A DNA stretch of 64,000 nucleotides from Heliocidaris erythrogramma (lineage: Eukaryota; Echinodermata; Echinoidea; Camarodonta; Echinometridae), in contig CM046853.1 of the NCBI GenBank assembly GCA_025617745.1, positions 33,063,770 through 33,127,769 of the forward strand, given 5' to 3'. The notes beneath the pieces were generated by a model. The model made no database searches. It had not been told where the DNA came from and saw only the letters and a program-made list of their open reading frames with translations. A program made the position numbers and the translations under genes. Shown here one piece after another: positions 23,591 to 34,575 of the stretch. Numbering within the stretch: the stretch's first letter is position 1; the number at the start of each line of letters is the position of its first letter.

Positions 23591-24150
23591 AAGAAGAAGA
23601 AGAGAAGGAGCACAAGGAGGAGGAGATGGAGACGCAGGAGGAGGAAAGGGAGCATAAGATGGAGGAGGAGGAGGAGGAGGAGGAGGAGGAGGAGGAGGAG
23701 AAGGAGGAGGAGGAGGAGGAGGAGGAGGAGAAGGAGAAGGAGAAGGAGAAGGAGAAGGAGAAGGAGAAGGAGAAGGAGAAGGAGAAGGAGAAGGAGAAGG
23801 AGAAGGAGAAGGAGAAGGAGAAGAAGGAGAAAGAGAAGGAGGAGGAGGAGAAGGAGAAGGAGAAAGAGAAGGAGGAGAAAGAGAAGGAGAAGGATGAGAA
23901 GGATGAGAAGGATGAGGAGGAGGAGAAGGAGGAGAAGGAGAAGGAGAAGGAGAAAGAGAAGGAGGAGAAGGAGGAGGAGAAGAAGGAGGAGAAGGAGAAG
24001 GAGGAGGAGGAGAAGGAGGAGGAGGAGGAGAAGGAGGAGGAGAAGGAGGAGGAGGAGGAGGAGGAGGAGGAGAAGGAGGAGGAGAAGTAGAAGGAGGAGA
24101 AGGAGGAGAAGAAGGAGGAGAAGGAGGAGGAAAAGGAGCAGAAGGGGGAA
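23587..24150 (+). repeat. Purine-only GGAGAA/GAG microsatellite, ~0.56 kb
   Basis: An almost pure G+A strand made of GAG, GGAGAA and GAAGGA units, with a regular (GGAGAA)n core near 23724-23825. It begins directly at the 3' end of the LINE. Open frames through it in several phases (poly-Glu/Lys, poly-Arg, poly-Leu) are composition artefacts, not genes. It is a long homopurine tract able in principle to form triplex DNA. Confidence 0.95.
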
Positions 24151-25034
24151 GATCAGCTGTATATTAAAGTAATGAGAGACAAGACTATGTGTAAGAATGA
24201 AGTGAATGAGATGTTGAAAGAAGAGGTAGCAGATTACAATGGCATAGCTACAGGGGGGCACGTGGCCCCAAATTGAATGTGATAAAAAAATCAAGGAAAA
24301 AAAATTAGAAAGAGAGAAAAGAAAGAAGGGAAAGGAAAAGTGAAAAGAAGATGACATATACACCTGCCACAGCCTAGCTCCACCAATAGCCTTGCAAATT
24401 CAAGTCATCCGGTGGGTAAGACCACTGCTGCCCCCCCCCCCAATGTCTGGGGCACATGCTACACCACTCCCGTGATTACATGATCTTTCCAGGCACCAAC
24501 ATCAAAACAACAAACAATGTGACTGCGGACGGGGACGGTGAAGACAATTCTCCACATGGGCTCACTTTTACAATCAAATCTTTGGAACGCTTTATTCGAT
24601 TACAAAATGGAAGAAGTGAACAACGTAACTATACCTAGATACATCTAAACCTTATTCAATTATACACTGCCACAGAAACCGTTTGTCATTTCTACTCCCT
24701 CTCAAGGAGAGACTACAAGGATATAGATCTGTTTTTTTGATGTTTCATTTCATTTTTTTCCCGTCATTTTCTGCAACAGCACTGGAACAGAGCTTCCATT
24801 TTACTACATCTTTTTTGTTAGGTAAAAAAAAATTGGATAGAGTTTGGAAGGACCATAAAACTTCTTGAGCTGAAATTTCATATTGGCCATTTCACCAATT
24901 ATTGTTTATACCTCACAAAATTTAAAAGCAATCTGAAAATACAAGCAAACAGATCTAGGTTTTATTACTTATATCATCATTTTATGATAATCAATCATTC
25001 ACTGTCTAGGCCCACCTTCCTAGCTTTATGTATG

Positions 25035-25240
25035 TACAGCCATGGAAAAAAGGAATGATATACTGATAGTGTTATTTTTGCGGTAAGAAGGAAATAAAAT
25101 ATTATAAAAGCAAGGTATAATTGCTGGCATTTGGTATTCATTCAATGAAATACAAAGACAAATCATTTTTATAATTTTGTTTGCATATTATAGTACCTTT
25201 ATTACAGCAGTTTGGTCTAATAATTGTTTCCAGGGCTGTA
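25035..25240. mobile_element. Small Tc1/mariner-like MITE, copy 1
   Basis: Runs from TACAGCCATGGAAAAAA to TTTCCAGGGCTGTA, with TA at both edges and imperfect inverted ends. The interior AGAAGGAAATAAAATAT and TTGGTATTCATTCAATGAAA is shared with copy 2 at 48135-48307. Non-coding. Confidence 0.85.
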
Positions 25241-25589
25241 TGTATAAAAAAAACATATGATCATTGAAAACAATGATTTACCAAAGTTGTAATAATTTGA
25301 GAGCGGCTGATTTTTGGCTGAAATGACTTCATTAAATCTTGGACAGTGAGTGAGAATGGATGATCCTACTTCTATGAATTCCTTCCATTTTTTTTTTCAA
25401 CAGGCTACAGATATTATTTTGCAAGTATCATTCTGCAGGCTTTGGGGAATTAATGCTCAATGATTCGCGGCGGTAAATTTTCATTCGCGCGATGGCGGCA
25501 AAATATTGTCTGGTTGGAAATAAAATACGGAGAACGGCCAGCATCTTCGATGCATGGGTCACTGTCCTGCCATACAGTGTTGTAGTGTG

Positions 25590-25612
25590 AAAGAGACAGA
25601 GACAGAGAGAGA

Positions 25613-25648
<36 letters not shown>

Positions 25649-25915
25649 TGAGTGGGTACAAATCAATATTATGAGGTAGACCATAGGGAATACAGTAAGT
25701 ATGATCAACTATATATATAGGGCACGAGAAAGAGGGGCAGGAGGGAATGTTATAATGTGAGAAGATGGTATAATAATAAAGGGAGATGGATAGTGGGAGA
25801 GGGATGATATGGTAGGGGGGAGGGGGAGAAGTGGTATATTTCAAGGTAGATATGTAGAAAGAGATATATACATGTATATATATATATAGAGGGAGAGAGA
25901 GAGAGAGAGGGGGGA
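25590..25915 (+). repeat. GA-rich microsatellites with TA-rich spacer
   Basis: (GA)n and GACA at 25590-25649, then (TA)n and (GA)n at 25872-25915. Confidence 0.85.
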
Positions 25916-26308
25916 GATTTGAATCCTCCATTTTATGTGCGATATTTGGAGTAATATTAATAAAGTAATACACGTTTAAGTATCTAAGAGATCATCATTC
26001 CCATACACTTGATATGAATAGTAGGCATAAAAATAAAATCATGTATTTTTTTCAACAGCAAAAAAATGTGACTTCCGAATGGGTCAGTCTTTGGACAGAT
26101 ACTACACAGAGATACTTTTTAGCGGTAATCCAAAATGAATAAATTAATGAAAGAACATGAAAACCTTCAGCTGCACCATTGTCCTTGTATTTCCAGGAAT
26201 GTTCTGTTTCCTAGAAGATAATTAAAAGGGCAAGCAAGGTTTGATTTTTAATCTGGATAATTCAAAAGCATTATGCACATGATTTGTGAGCTTCCCCATT
26301 CCTCTCTC

Positions 26309-26598
26309 AGTTTGAAAGAATATCATAGTAGAAATGTCCCCTGAAAAGAATCGCTCTTCAAATGCACTCGCATTTGAAATATGAAAAGGAACAGCTGAAA
26401 TGTTCGGGCCGAACATTGATGCCACATGTGTGTGGAGTCCCATATACCCATTTCTGTGTACAGTGCATGTGATTTTCAGCGAGATTGCTCAGTCATTTTT
26501 TATCCCTGATGAATCCCAAACCTCAGAGTATACACCAATTCTTATTTAGACCTGGTGAACCTTTCCCAATTGCTTTGAGACAGTTTCTTTCACAATAT
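26309..26598 (-). repeat. 0.3 kb dispersed repeat, copy 3
   Basis: Reverse orientation: ATCATAGTAGAAATGTCCCC, TCCCATATACCCATTTCTGT and AGACAGTTTCTTTCAC are complements of the blocks in the other two copies. Confidence 0.78.
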
Positions 26599-27650
26599 AA
26601 TCACAGCATGACCAGAACTCAACTTCATCTTTCATCTAAATTATACTACAGTGCTTCTTTTTGGCTTATTAACATTCTTCTAGTTGCTACATCTGCTAAC
26701 CTACATGTAGCTCACACCAAATACAGATCCATCACAACGATTATTGTGCAACTGGCATGCAAAAATCCAATACATTCGGAGGAAAAGGGTTCATCAATTG
26801 GAAACTAAATCCTGAAGCTACAATTTCATCATGACAGATATTTTGCAGACACCATCCATGTCTACAAGTAGGTGCGCGGGAAGAGCAGAGAGTTCCAAGG
26901 TCTTGCGCCTCCAGCAATTCTGCTCACAGATCTCAGCTACTGTCCCTGACCTTTGTCATAGCTTGCTATAAGGTTTGCACTTTATATTACTTTTGTAAAG
27001 GTAGTTTATCACATGCCACAGTTTAGGTAAGCGCCCTCCACCAAAACTTTTCCTCAGATTTCTTTAATTTCAGTTTAAAGGGAAATCCAACCCTAATGGC
27101 AAGTTGCTCTGAATGAAAGAGGAAAAATCAGAGAAACAGATCGGTGAAAGTTTGAATGAAATCGGACAAACAATAAGAAAGTTATGAATTTTTTAAAGTT
27201 GTAATCACTATACATATGGGGATTTCAAATTGGCTGAATAGGTAACATCACTGTGATGTAGTTGCGTAAAACTCCCCCATTCGCTCCAACACACAAAATG
27301 ACTAAAATGTCATTTTTTTCAAAATGTATTACTCAGGATTTTTTTCTTTCATGAGAACCTATAACAATATGCTATCTCCAATATATTTTGAGTACTGCCC
27401 CCGAGGGTAAAGGCGCTTCAGAGAAAATGGCAAATTAATGATATTTTTGTGTACGACAAACGGGAGAGTTGTCCACAAGTATGTCACAATTGACTCACGA
27501 AATTACCAATTTGAGATTCACAAAGATGTAGTGATCTCATTTTTCAAATATTAATAACTTTAATTTGTAAACAAATTTTTAGGCATTTTACTCCCAGTGT
27601 TAAAGATCGTATGCTCGATCTGTAATGAAAAACACAAGTCAGAAAAAATT

Positions 27651-27735
27651 GGTACCAGCGGGATTCGAACCTGTCATCTACTGCTTGCCGGGCAGTGACT
27701 TAACCACCAGGCTATTCTGGTTCACGGCCAAGTCA
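27651..27735 (-). repeat. tRNA-derived SINE-like body
   Basis: On the minus strand it has an A-box-like TAGCCTGGTGG and an exact B-box GGTTCGAATCC (complement of 27661-27671), spaced as in tRNA, with an anticodon-arm-like ACTGC/GCAGT stem. It lies inside the TTAA-ended element and lacks a clean tRNA acceptor stem, so it is probably SINE-derived rather than a tRNA gene. Confidence 0.65.
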
Positions 27736-27967
27736 CGATGAACTGGAATCAAATACCCAATTTTTTTTTTTTTTCTGACTTGTGTTTTTCATTACAGATC
27801 GAACATACGATCTTTAACACTGGGAGTAAAATGCCTAAAAATTTGTTGACAAATTAAAGTTCCTCCCATCAAGCTTCTTCATTTACTAACCATTGTCTAC
27901 GGCGGACCGTTGAATATTAATGAGTCAGAAAGAAGAGGATCTTGGGTATTTGATTCCAGTTCATCGT

Positions 27968-28052
27968 GACTTGGCCGTGAACCAGAATAGCCTGGTGGTT
28001 AAGTCGCTGCCCGGCAAGTAGTAGATGACAGGTTCGAATCCCGCTGGTTCCA
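27968..28052 (+). repeat. tRNA-derived SINE-like body (inverted partner)
   Basis: Same sequence as 27651-27735 in the opposite orientation with a few changes; A-box-like TAGCCTGGTGG at 27988-27998 and B-box GGTTCGAATCC at 28031-28041. Confidence 0.65.
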
Positions 28053-28283
28053 ATTTTTTCTGACTTGTGTATTTCATTACAGATCGAGCATACGATCTTT
28101 AACACTGGGAGTAAAATGCCTAAAAATTTGTTTACAAATTAAAGTTCCTCCCATCAAGCTTCTTCATTTATTCATAACTTTCTTATTCCTTGTCCGATTT
28201 CTCTCAAACTTTCACGTTCCTGTTTTCTTATATTTCTGCTTTCACACAAATCAACTTATCACCAAGGTTGAATTGCCCTTTAA

Positions 28284-31069
28284 TAAAAAATAGCAAGATA
28301 CTAGCAATACTAGCAATACTAAGCTGATTTGTTTTCTCCTCAGGTATACAATTAAACATATGAGAGGTAAAAATGATTTAGAAACCGGACTCTGCAGATA
28401 AATTCCAACAACATCAACGTACACCAGAAGCATGTAAGACCTATGTCAGCTGTGTGTCCGCAAGAATTTAAAAGTATATGCAGTTGCCAATCTTTAATAG
28501 AGAATACCAGCTGCGGAGTTCATGGGATAAAGTTTTGTCATTGATTAGTTTGCTCTAGAAGGCAAACTACAGCATCGGAAAAGGCCATGAAATACTGACT
28601 CAAATTTTTGTTCAGTTGGTACAGATCAAAAATATTTTTCCTGATTGTACTATTATTCTTTCTTATATTTGCAGTAATTGAAGATATTTGTGTTAAATGC
28701 CTGTATAATTAAAAACAAAAAGATCCCTTAATTGGGATTGAGCTCCCACAAAGCACATACATGCACTGGTCACTAGTATATTGTTTAATACAGTATTCGA
28801 TTTGCTTTATACCTGATAATAAACCATTTCAAAACATGCCTATATAGATTTTTATTACTTTTTTTTGTTGATAATGAAGGAGTCGTGACAAAATTTTAAA
28901 TCTTCAAATAACCATGCATCACACTGTGGTACAAGAAAGGTCAGACATGAAACCATTTGGAGCTAGAGCCAAAGTAGGCTTGCAAAGTCATGGCCGAGGG
29001 TACATGTATGATTGCAACTTTCTACTACTAGCTACGCGACTATAATTGTGGTATGGCCCTAAACTGACGGCACTGCCTACAATGGTTAAACATGTGTAGC
29101 AGACAATTACATGCCTATGAATACAAAACCAGACAAAATTGATAATCAATCAGTTTAGAGAATGCACAGATTGAAATTCCAGCGACTTCATTATGGTTTT
29201 GTCTTTTTCACAACGACGGCTATTCCCATCGAGTCGCGCTCTCAAATTAGTTCCTGTCCTACCCCCGTCACTCTCTGGCGTACGTGGCTTTCAAGCTCTG
29301 CGTCAGCGCTGATCGTTTCTGCCTGCCCCACCATAATGGAATGCCATAAACACAGGCAATTGATCCCTAGCCCCGGAATAGGTTCTTCTACATAATGTGT
29401 TTTTCTGAATGTCACTGTCGTCTAAATATAGAAGAACAGGAGAACAGAGGGAGGCTGGTAAAAGAGAACGGGTGAAACCATGATTGCCTGTCTGACCTTT
29501 TCCACTAGGTCAGATAAGGGCTATTCCCATAGTGCCTGCTTAAATTCTCAAGTGGTATGTGGGCAGAGAAGTAAAAAACACTTTTCCAATCGCGATATTA
29601 GAAACGTGATAGTGGGAGTCACATGTTCGCAATTGATTAGATTTCTAATAAGTTACACACGTCTATCACCTACGCAATACACGCTGTGATGGTCCTAAGT
29701 GCACTCATGATTATAGCATTTCATGCAATCAAATGATATTGGAGACCTATTCAAATGCCCCCTCAATATCAATAATGATAAGAGATAAAGCTGAGCTACA
29801 AATCCAATTCAGCAACAGTTAAAGGAATGTATCTTGCAATGTGAATAAAGATAATATAAAAAAACTAAAGTTTATATTTGGTCTTTGTTCATTTTCCTAT
29901 ACCATAGAAATCTGAATCAACATAGAATATTTGCTTGATATATTCTTGAAGTATATGAAGCTTGTTTTATGTAACAACAAATAGAGAAGGAAAACAAAAC
30001 ACCCCGCTGTTACCCAGTATAAGGTAAATAATCTGTCTTTTGGAATGAAACTAGAAAAATATGAGACAGGAAAGAAAGGAACTAGCAGTTGCAATTAAAT
30101 GGCCTACACAGTCATTAATAATAAAAAACTGTTTATCTCCACAACAGAACCAGGATGCTTCGAACAGGTGCCAAAAGAGATGAAATACATAACATGACAT
30201 TGAACATAATAGTTAGAGTCACTCTGACTGTTCCCCCCCTCTTCCATACACTGCCCCCTACGTCATTGTATACATGGCTCATACAAATAAAACAGTCGCA
30301 TCATTGATGTAATACCTCTCCTAAATGATTTTACAGTGATATTATCACTGTCCCAAACAATATGCATCTGATATGGCAGGTTGGATGCTTATCCTGAAAT
30401 GTTTACATTTGGCTAACCTTAACATGACCGATAGCTGTTTGAGTACCGTAGCATGAATTTTACGAATATTGTAATGCAAATATATGCAATCAAAAATCTT
30501 GTTTCTGCTCAACTCTTACTGAGCCAAGGGGTTTAGCTCTTTTCAAAATTTCTGGATACAGCTCCTTCAGGCATCAACACTAACAGGGGTCTGGTGTGCA
30601 CCAGCTCCCAAATTATAACTGTGGACCACCCCCCTCCCCCACCCAATTTAGAAATTTAAACAGGGAGCACAAGCATATACTGACCCAAAATATATCCATT
30701 TGGAAAGAATTTTCTTTGCTAACAATCATCCAGGCATTAAAGGCCCATACAAAAAAAAGCCTATATAGATACAAATATCTAGATAAATTTCAGTATTTTC
30801 CTTAAAACAATTGACTATGTTCTTCTTCCGTTTCCCCTGGAGAACAGAGGTTGCTCGGTGCGATTCAATCTACAGGCTTTATTTAACCGCAGGTTATCCT
30901 TAAATTGATCGGTGCCAGGACCAAGAAGGTCAGGGGTGCCACGTAAACTGTGAATTCCAGTGAAAGGGAAATGCAGAAGCGGGACATGCGGCTTGAGGGG
31001 GATTAAATGTGACACGCTTCAACAACATTAAGGTGCCAGGATTGATCTTCAAAGAACAGAGAGGAGAAT
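28284..31069. other. Non-coding stretch
   Basis: AT-rich, no gene or named repeat seen. The more balanced 29180-29400 has an open frame without recognisable domains. Confidence 0.5.
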
Positions 31070-31388
31070 GACAGAGGGATAGAGGGATAGAGAGATAGAT
31101 AGAGATAGAGATAGAGATAGAGATAGAGATAGAGATAGAGAGATAGAGAGATAGAGAGATAGAGACAGATAGAGAGATAGAGAGATAGAGACAGATAGAC
31201 AGATAGAGAGATAGAGACAGATAGAGAGATAGAGAGATAGAGAGATAGAGAGATAGAGACAGATAGAGAGATAGATAGAGACAGAGATAGCGATAGAGAG
31301 AGAGAGAGAGAGAAAGCTAGAAAGACAGAGAAAGAGAGAGGAAGATAGAGAAAGAGAAAGAGAGGAAGATAGAGAAAGAGAGAGAGAT
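31070..31388 (+). repeat. (GATAGA)n microsatellite
   Basis: GATAGAGATAGA and GATAGAGAGATAGA units with GACAGATA variants, then GA-rich to 31388. About 0.32 kb. Confidence 0.95.
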
Positions 31389-31509
31389 GGTGGTGGTGGT
31401 GGTGGTGGTGGTGGTGGTGGTGGTGGTGGTGGTGGTGGTGGTAGTGGTAGTGGTAGTGGTGGTGGTGGTGGTGATGGTGGTGGTGGTGGTGGTGGTGGTG
31501 GTGGTGGTG

Positions 31510-31558
<49 letters not shown>

Positions 31559-31560
31559 CA
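31388..31560 (+). repeat. (GGT)n then (AGT)n microsatellite
   Basis: An almost pure GGT array of over 40 units with GTA variants, passing into (AGT)n and then unique sequence at ~31565. It abuts the GATAGA array. Confidence 0.95.
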
Positions 31561-32706
31561 GTAGTCGTTGCCGTCGTTATCGTCACAGCAGCAGTAACAG
31601 AATTTTGACATGCAGGCTCTCTCACAAAAGTAGAAAAAAGGAGGAACAGAAGTATTATTCTAAGATATGACAATAAAAAGGAATTAATGCAAACTTTGAT
31701 ACAGAATGAATAAAATACAAGCAGATTGATACCCTCTCACTTGTTAGCATCATGCAGTTCAAAAATTACCTTGCTCTATGTCAATGACATGCAATTGACA
31801 TTCTACCTACTTCCCAGAACTCTTTCTCCCTCTCTCTTTCTCTATCTTTCTCTCTCTCCCTTCAGCACAAACCACAGTATTTAATGCATGGAAATCCATC
31901 AAATCTCAGATAATCTGGCAGCTGATTCAGACCGATCGATCGCCAGCAATCCATTAGAAGTCCTCGTTCCCAAATCATTCACAAACTATATACAGGAGTA
32001 ATTATGATTAAATACATGCTAAATGAGTGTCCTCCCCATACCTCCCCCACTAATCTCCCTGCTATCGGTGGTATTCAGAAAGTGGGGCTTAATATGAAGG
32101 CATGCTCTCCACAATTAGAGTGCTTTTAAATATAAAGCTATTTCACAAAATGATTCTTTGATGTAACTGAAAGATATGTAATGTGTTGTAAACTTTGGAA
32201 TAAAGGATGTTTTCATTATGGATTAAAAAAAAAAAAAGACTCTCTATTAGCTTTTTCATGTCCATCTGATCATTCATGCAGTTTGCATTTGGCCTTTTCA
32301 GATTCAGAGAATTCGGGATAATTATCTGTTACATTCACACCCACTTATCCCCACAGAAGTATGGGGTTACATGTACTTCCCGAAATATTGCAAAAGCGTA
32401 ATTTTGCACTTTTCGCACCAAAGGTTATACTTACCTAGCATAGAGTGTAAAACAAAGCCCCCCCCCCCTTTGCTTTCACACCTCCATGTGCCCCCCCCCT
32501 CCCTCACTGTCACCAGTTTCACAACCTATTTATTAAAGCGCAGTACTTATCAAGCCTACATATTCCCATTGATTTATTTTATACCATCAATGAAAAATTC
32601 AAGATTCAAGATGAGGATATACCCAATGAGGGAGTAAATTTTCCTAGTTTGGTTTATGGGGGAATTACAGTCTGGGAATCATCCTTGAGTTTCTGTTCAC
32701 ATGTAC
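31561..32706. other. Non-coding stretch left of DIRS copy B
   Basis: No gene seen; 31865-32050 is repeat-free and contains GATCGATCG and AATTATGATTAAAT stretches. Confidence 0.5.
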
Positions 32707-32744
32707 AAATCAAGAAAATTATAACTAATTTTGTTATTTACTAG

Positions 32745-32893
32745 ATAAATCTATGTATCTACCTATTTGCTAGTTTCCCAAACTATGCCGTCATTCGAGA
32801 AAACCTAAGTCTAAAACGCGCAGCCCCTGCCTGCGCGCACGTACTCCCCGTCCACCAATCCAATCGCGCCACCGCCATACTCTTCCTCTTCCG
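32745..32893 (+). repeat. Left inverted terminal repeat of DIRS copy B
   Basis: The reverse complement matches 40935-41081 with about one mismatch, in the CGCGCAC/CGCGCGC stretch. Confidence 0.88.
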
Positions 32894-32954
32894 AGCAGTC
32901 AGAGACAGAATCTAGGACATGTCAGACAAGGAGAGGGGCTGGAGGGAGGGACAT

Positions 32955-33047
32955 AGGTAGATACATAGATTTATCTAGTAAATAACAAAATTAGTTATAA
33001 TTTTCTTGATTTACAGCAATAAATCGATGTATCTACCTATTTGCTAG
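32955..33047. repeat. Internal complementary region of DIRS copy B
   Basis: The first ~56 bp are the reverse complement of the left end (32707-32760); the remainder is the reverse complement of the right end (around 41050-41093). It has the same size and position as in copy A. Confidence 0.88.
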
Positions 33048-33283
33048 AATAGCACGGATAAAAACCCGGGTGGCATGTCCCAGGACGGGAGTAACTAACG
33101 CGGGGCAGACAGAGACGACGAAGCAGCTCTCAACCCAGAGGTTTCAAATCCAACCTCACCCGAAGGAGCATCCTTAAGATAGAAGGATGTGAAGAAAGTA
33201 GGGGAACGCCAAAAGGCGGCCCTCAAAAGTCTTCCAAAGGGATGAACCTGACAAAGCGCCCAGGAGGTAGAACACTCCTAGTG

Positions 33284-34575
33284 TCATGCGCTCTGGGAGG
33301 CTTCCCAGACAGGAGAGCCTCCGAACCCGCAGCTTGGATAGCCTCGACAATCCAACGGGAGATAGTCTCCCGTGATGCTGGGGAAGAAAGGTGATGGAAA
33401 AAGAGAAGAGCTGATCATCCTTACAAAAACAACCGTAGTCCTATCCAAGTACCATTTGAGAGCCCTAACAGGGCACCAAGATTTATCCTCCATGACGGAA
33501 GAGAATTCCGACAGAGGACTCAAGAACACTTCGATTAAGCCAGAAGAATCCGTCTGATTCTTGGCACTAACGAAGGTCGAGGGACAAGACGTACACCTTG
33601 CCTTTCCCATCTGATATGCCCGGGGGCCGTAGAGAGAGAAAGGTGTTCTTAATCGGGAGATGGTGTAACGACGCTTTGCAGAACGGCCCAAAGGGCGGTT
33701 TGGCCAAGGCGTCCAAAACCAAGGAAGGCTCCACGCAGGAGTCAACTGGCGATATGCTGGGCGTGTCAAAAGAAAGACCTCAGCAAATGAGTCAGGAAGG
33801 GAGAGATTGAAACTCCCGAACCATCAGAAAAAAACCAAGGTGAACCGCAGTAATAGCGGACCGGTAACCACTAAGTTAGAGAGGGCCCTGCCCTTATCTA
33901 AAGGAGTAATAAGGAAAATTGCTGTAAAAGCACCCACCGGGGCAGAAACGGGGAAAACAAACCCCTTCTCCCCAACAAGCATGGAAGGCTTCTAAACTCG
34001 AGTTGACAACAGCTCGGGTAGAAACTCTTCTGCTCTGGACTATGAACTGGGAGGCTCTCTCTGAGAGTCCTCGCTTCCTCCCCAATAGCGGCCAGGCGGT
34101 CAATGTAGAGCCGCCGGACGATGGTGGAGGATCCCCGACAGGGGCTGATCTGAGGACTGCTCTCCATAGAAGGGAGAGAGGCCGACCGTCCAGCAGAGAC
34201 AGAAGAAGAGGAAACCAAGGTCTCCTCGGCCAGCAAGGTGCTATGAGCAGAAACCCACGCCTGATCCTCCTGAATCTTCCCCAGGAACTGAGGAATTAAG
34301 GAGATCGGCGGAAAGGCGTAACCCCAGAAGTTCTTCCCTGAAGGGAGAACGCATCGAGGGCCCAAGCTTCCGGATCTCGCACTCGAGAGCAAACTCGGGA
34401 GGCGATGATTCAGAGCTGTCGCAAACAGGTCTATCTCCAGATGGGCGCAGACTGAACTGAAGTAGTCGAAGACCTCTTGATTCAGTGACCACTCGGAGGG
34501 GGGACACATGTCCCGGGACAGCAAATCTGCAATCAGATTGTCCCGCCCGGGAACATAGGAGGCGATCGGAATCAC
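33284..34575 (-). pseudogene. Tyrosine recombinase-like remnant of DIRS copy B
   Basis: Peptide blocks such as KAGRYTI-like and CPVRALKWYLDRT correspond to the recombinase region of copy A (which has WCPVRALKWYLDRT), in the same relative position next to the internal complementary region. Broken. Confidence 0.75.

Larger units (their letters stand above)
27074..28283. mobile_element. Non-autonomous element with ~110 bp terminal inverted repeats and TTAA-like ends
   Basis: The left end TTAAAGGGAAATCCAACC... is matched by the reverse complement of the right end ...GGTTGAATTGCCCTTTAA, and similarity continues inward for about 110 bp (GTGAAAGTTTGA, AATCGGACAA, AAGAAAGTTATGAAT). No transposase frame is present. 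TTAA at both edges suggests a TTAA-targeting superfamily (piggyBac- or Kolobok-like), but that is inference. The interior carries two tRNA-like SINE bodies in opposite orientation and three copies of an ATACGATCTTTAACACTGGG segment. Confidence 0.8.

Noticed and set aside
23494-24363. Long poly-leucine and poly-Glu/Lys open frames
   Set aside because: They are produced by the GGAGAA microsatellite in all frames; no domain, start context or non-repeat sequence supports a protein.
25428-25973. A 181-codon minus-strand frame
   Set aside because: Driven by GA and TA microsatellites; the non-repeat ends show no domain.
27651-28052. Functional tRNA genes
   Set aside because: A and B boxes are good, but the bodies lie inside a mobile element in inverted pairs, lack a clean acceptor stem and carry a C where the anticodon loop should have U33.
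31003-31673. His-, Thr-, Val- and Ser-rich frames
   Set aside because: Compositional artefacts of the GATAGA/GGT/AGT arrays.
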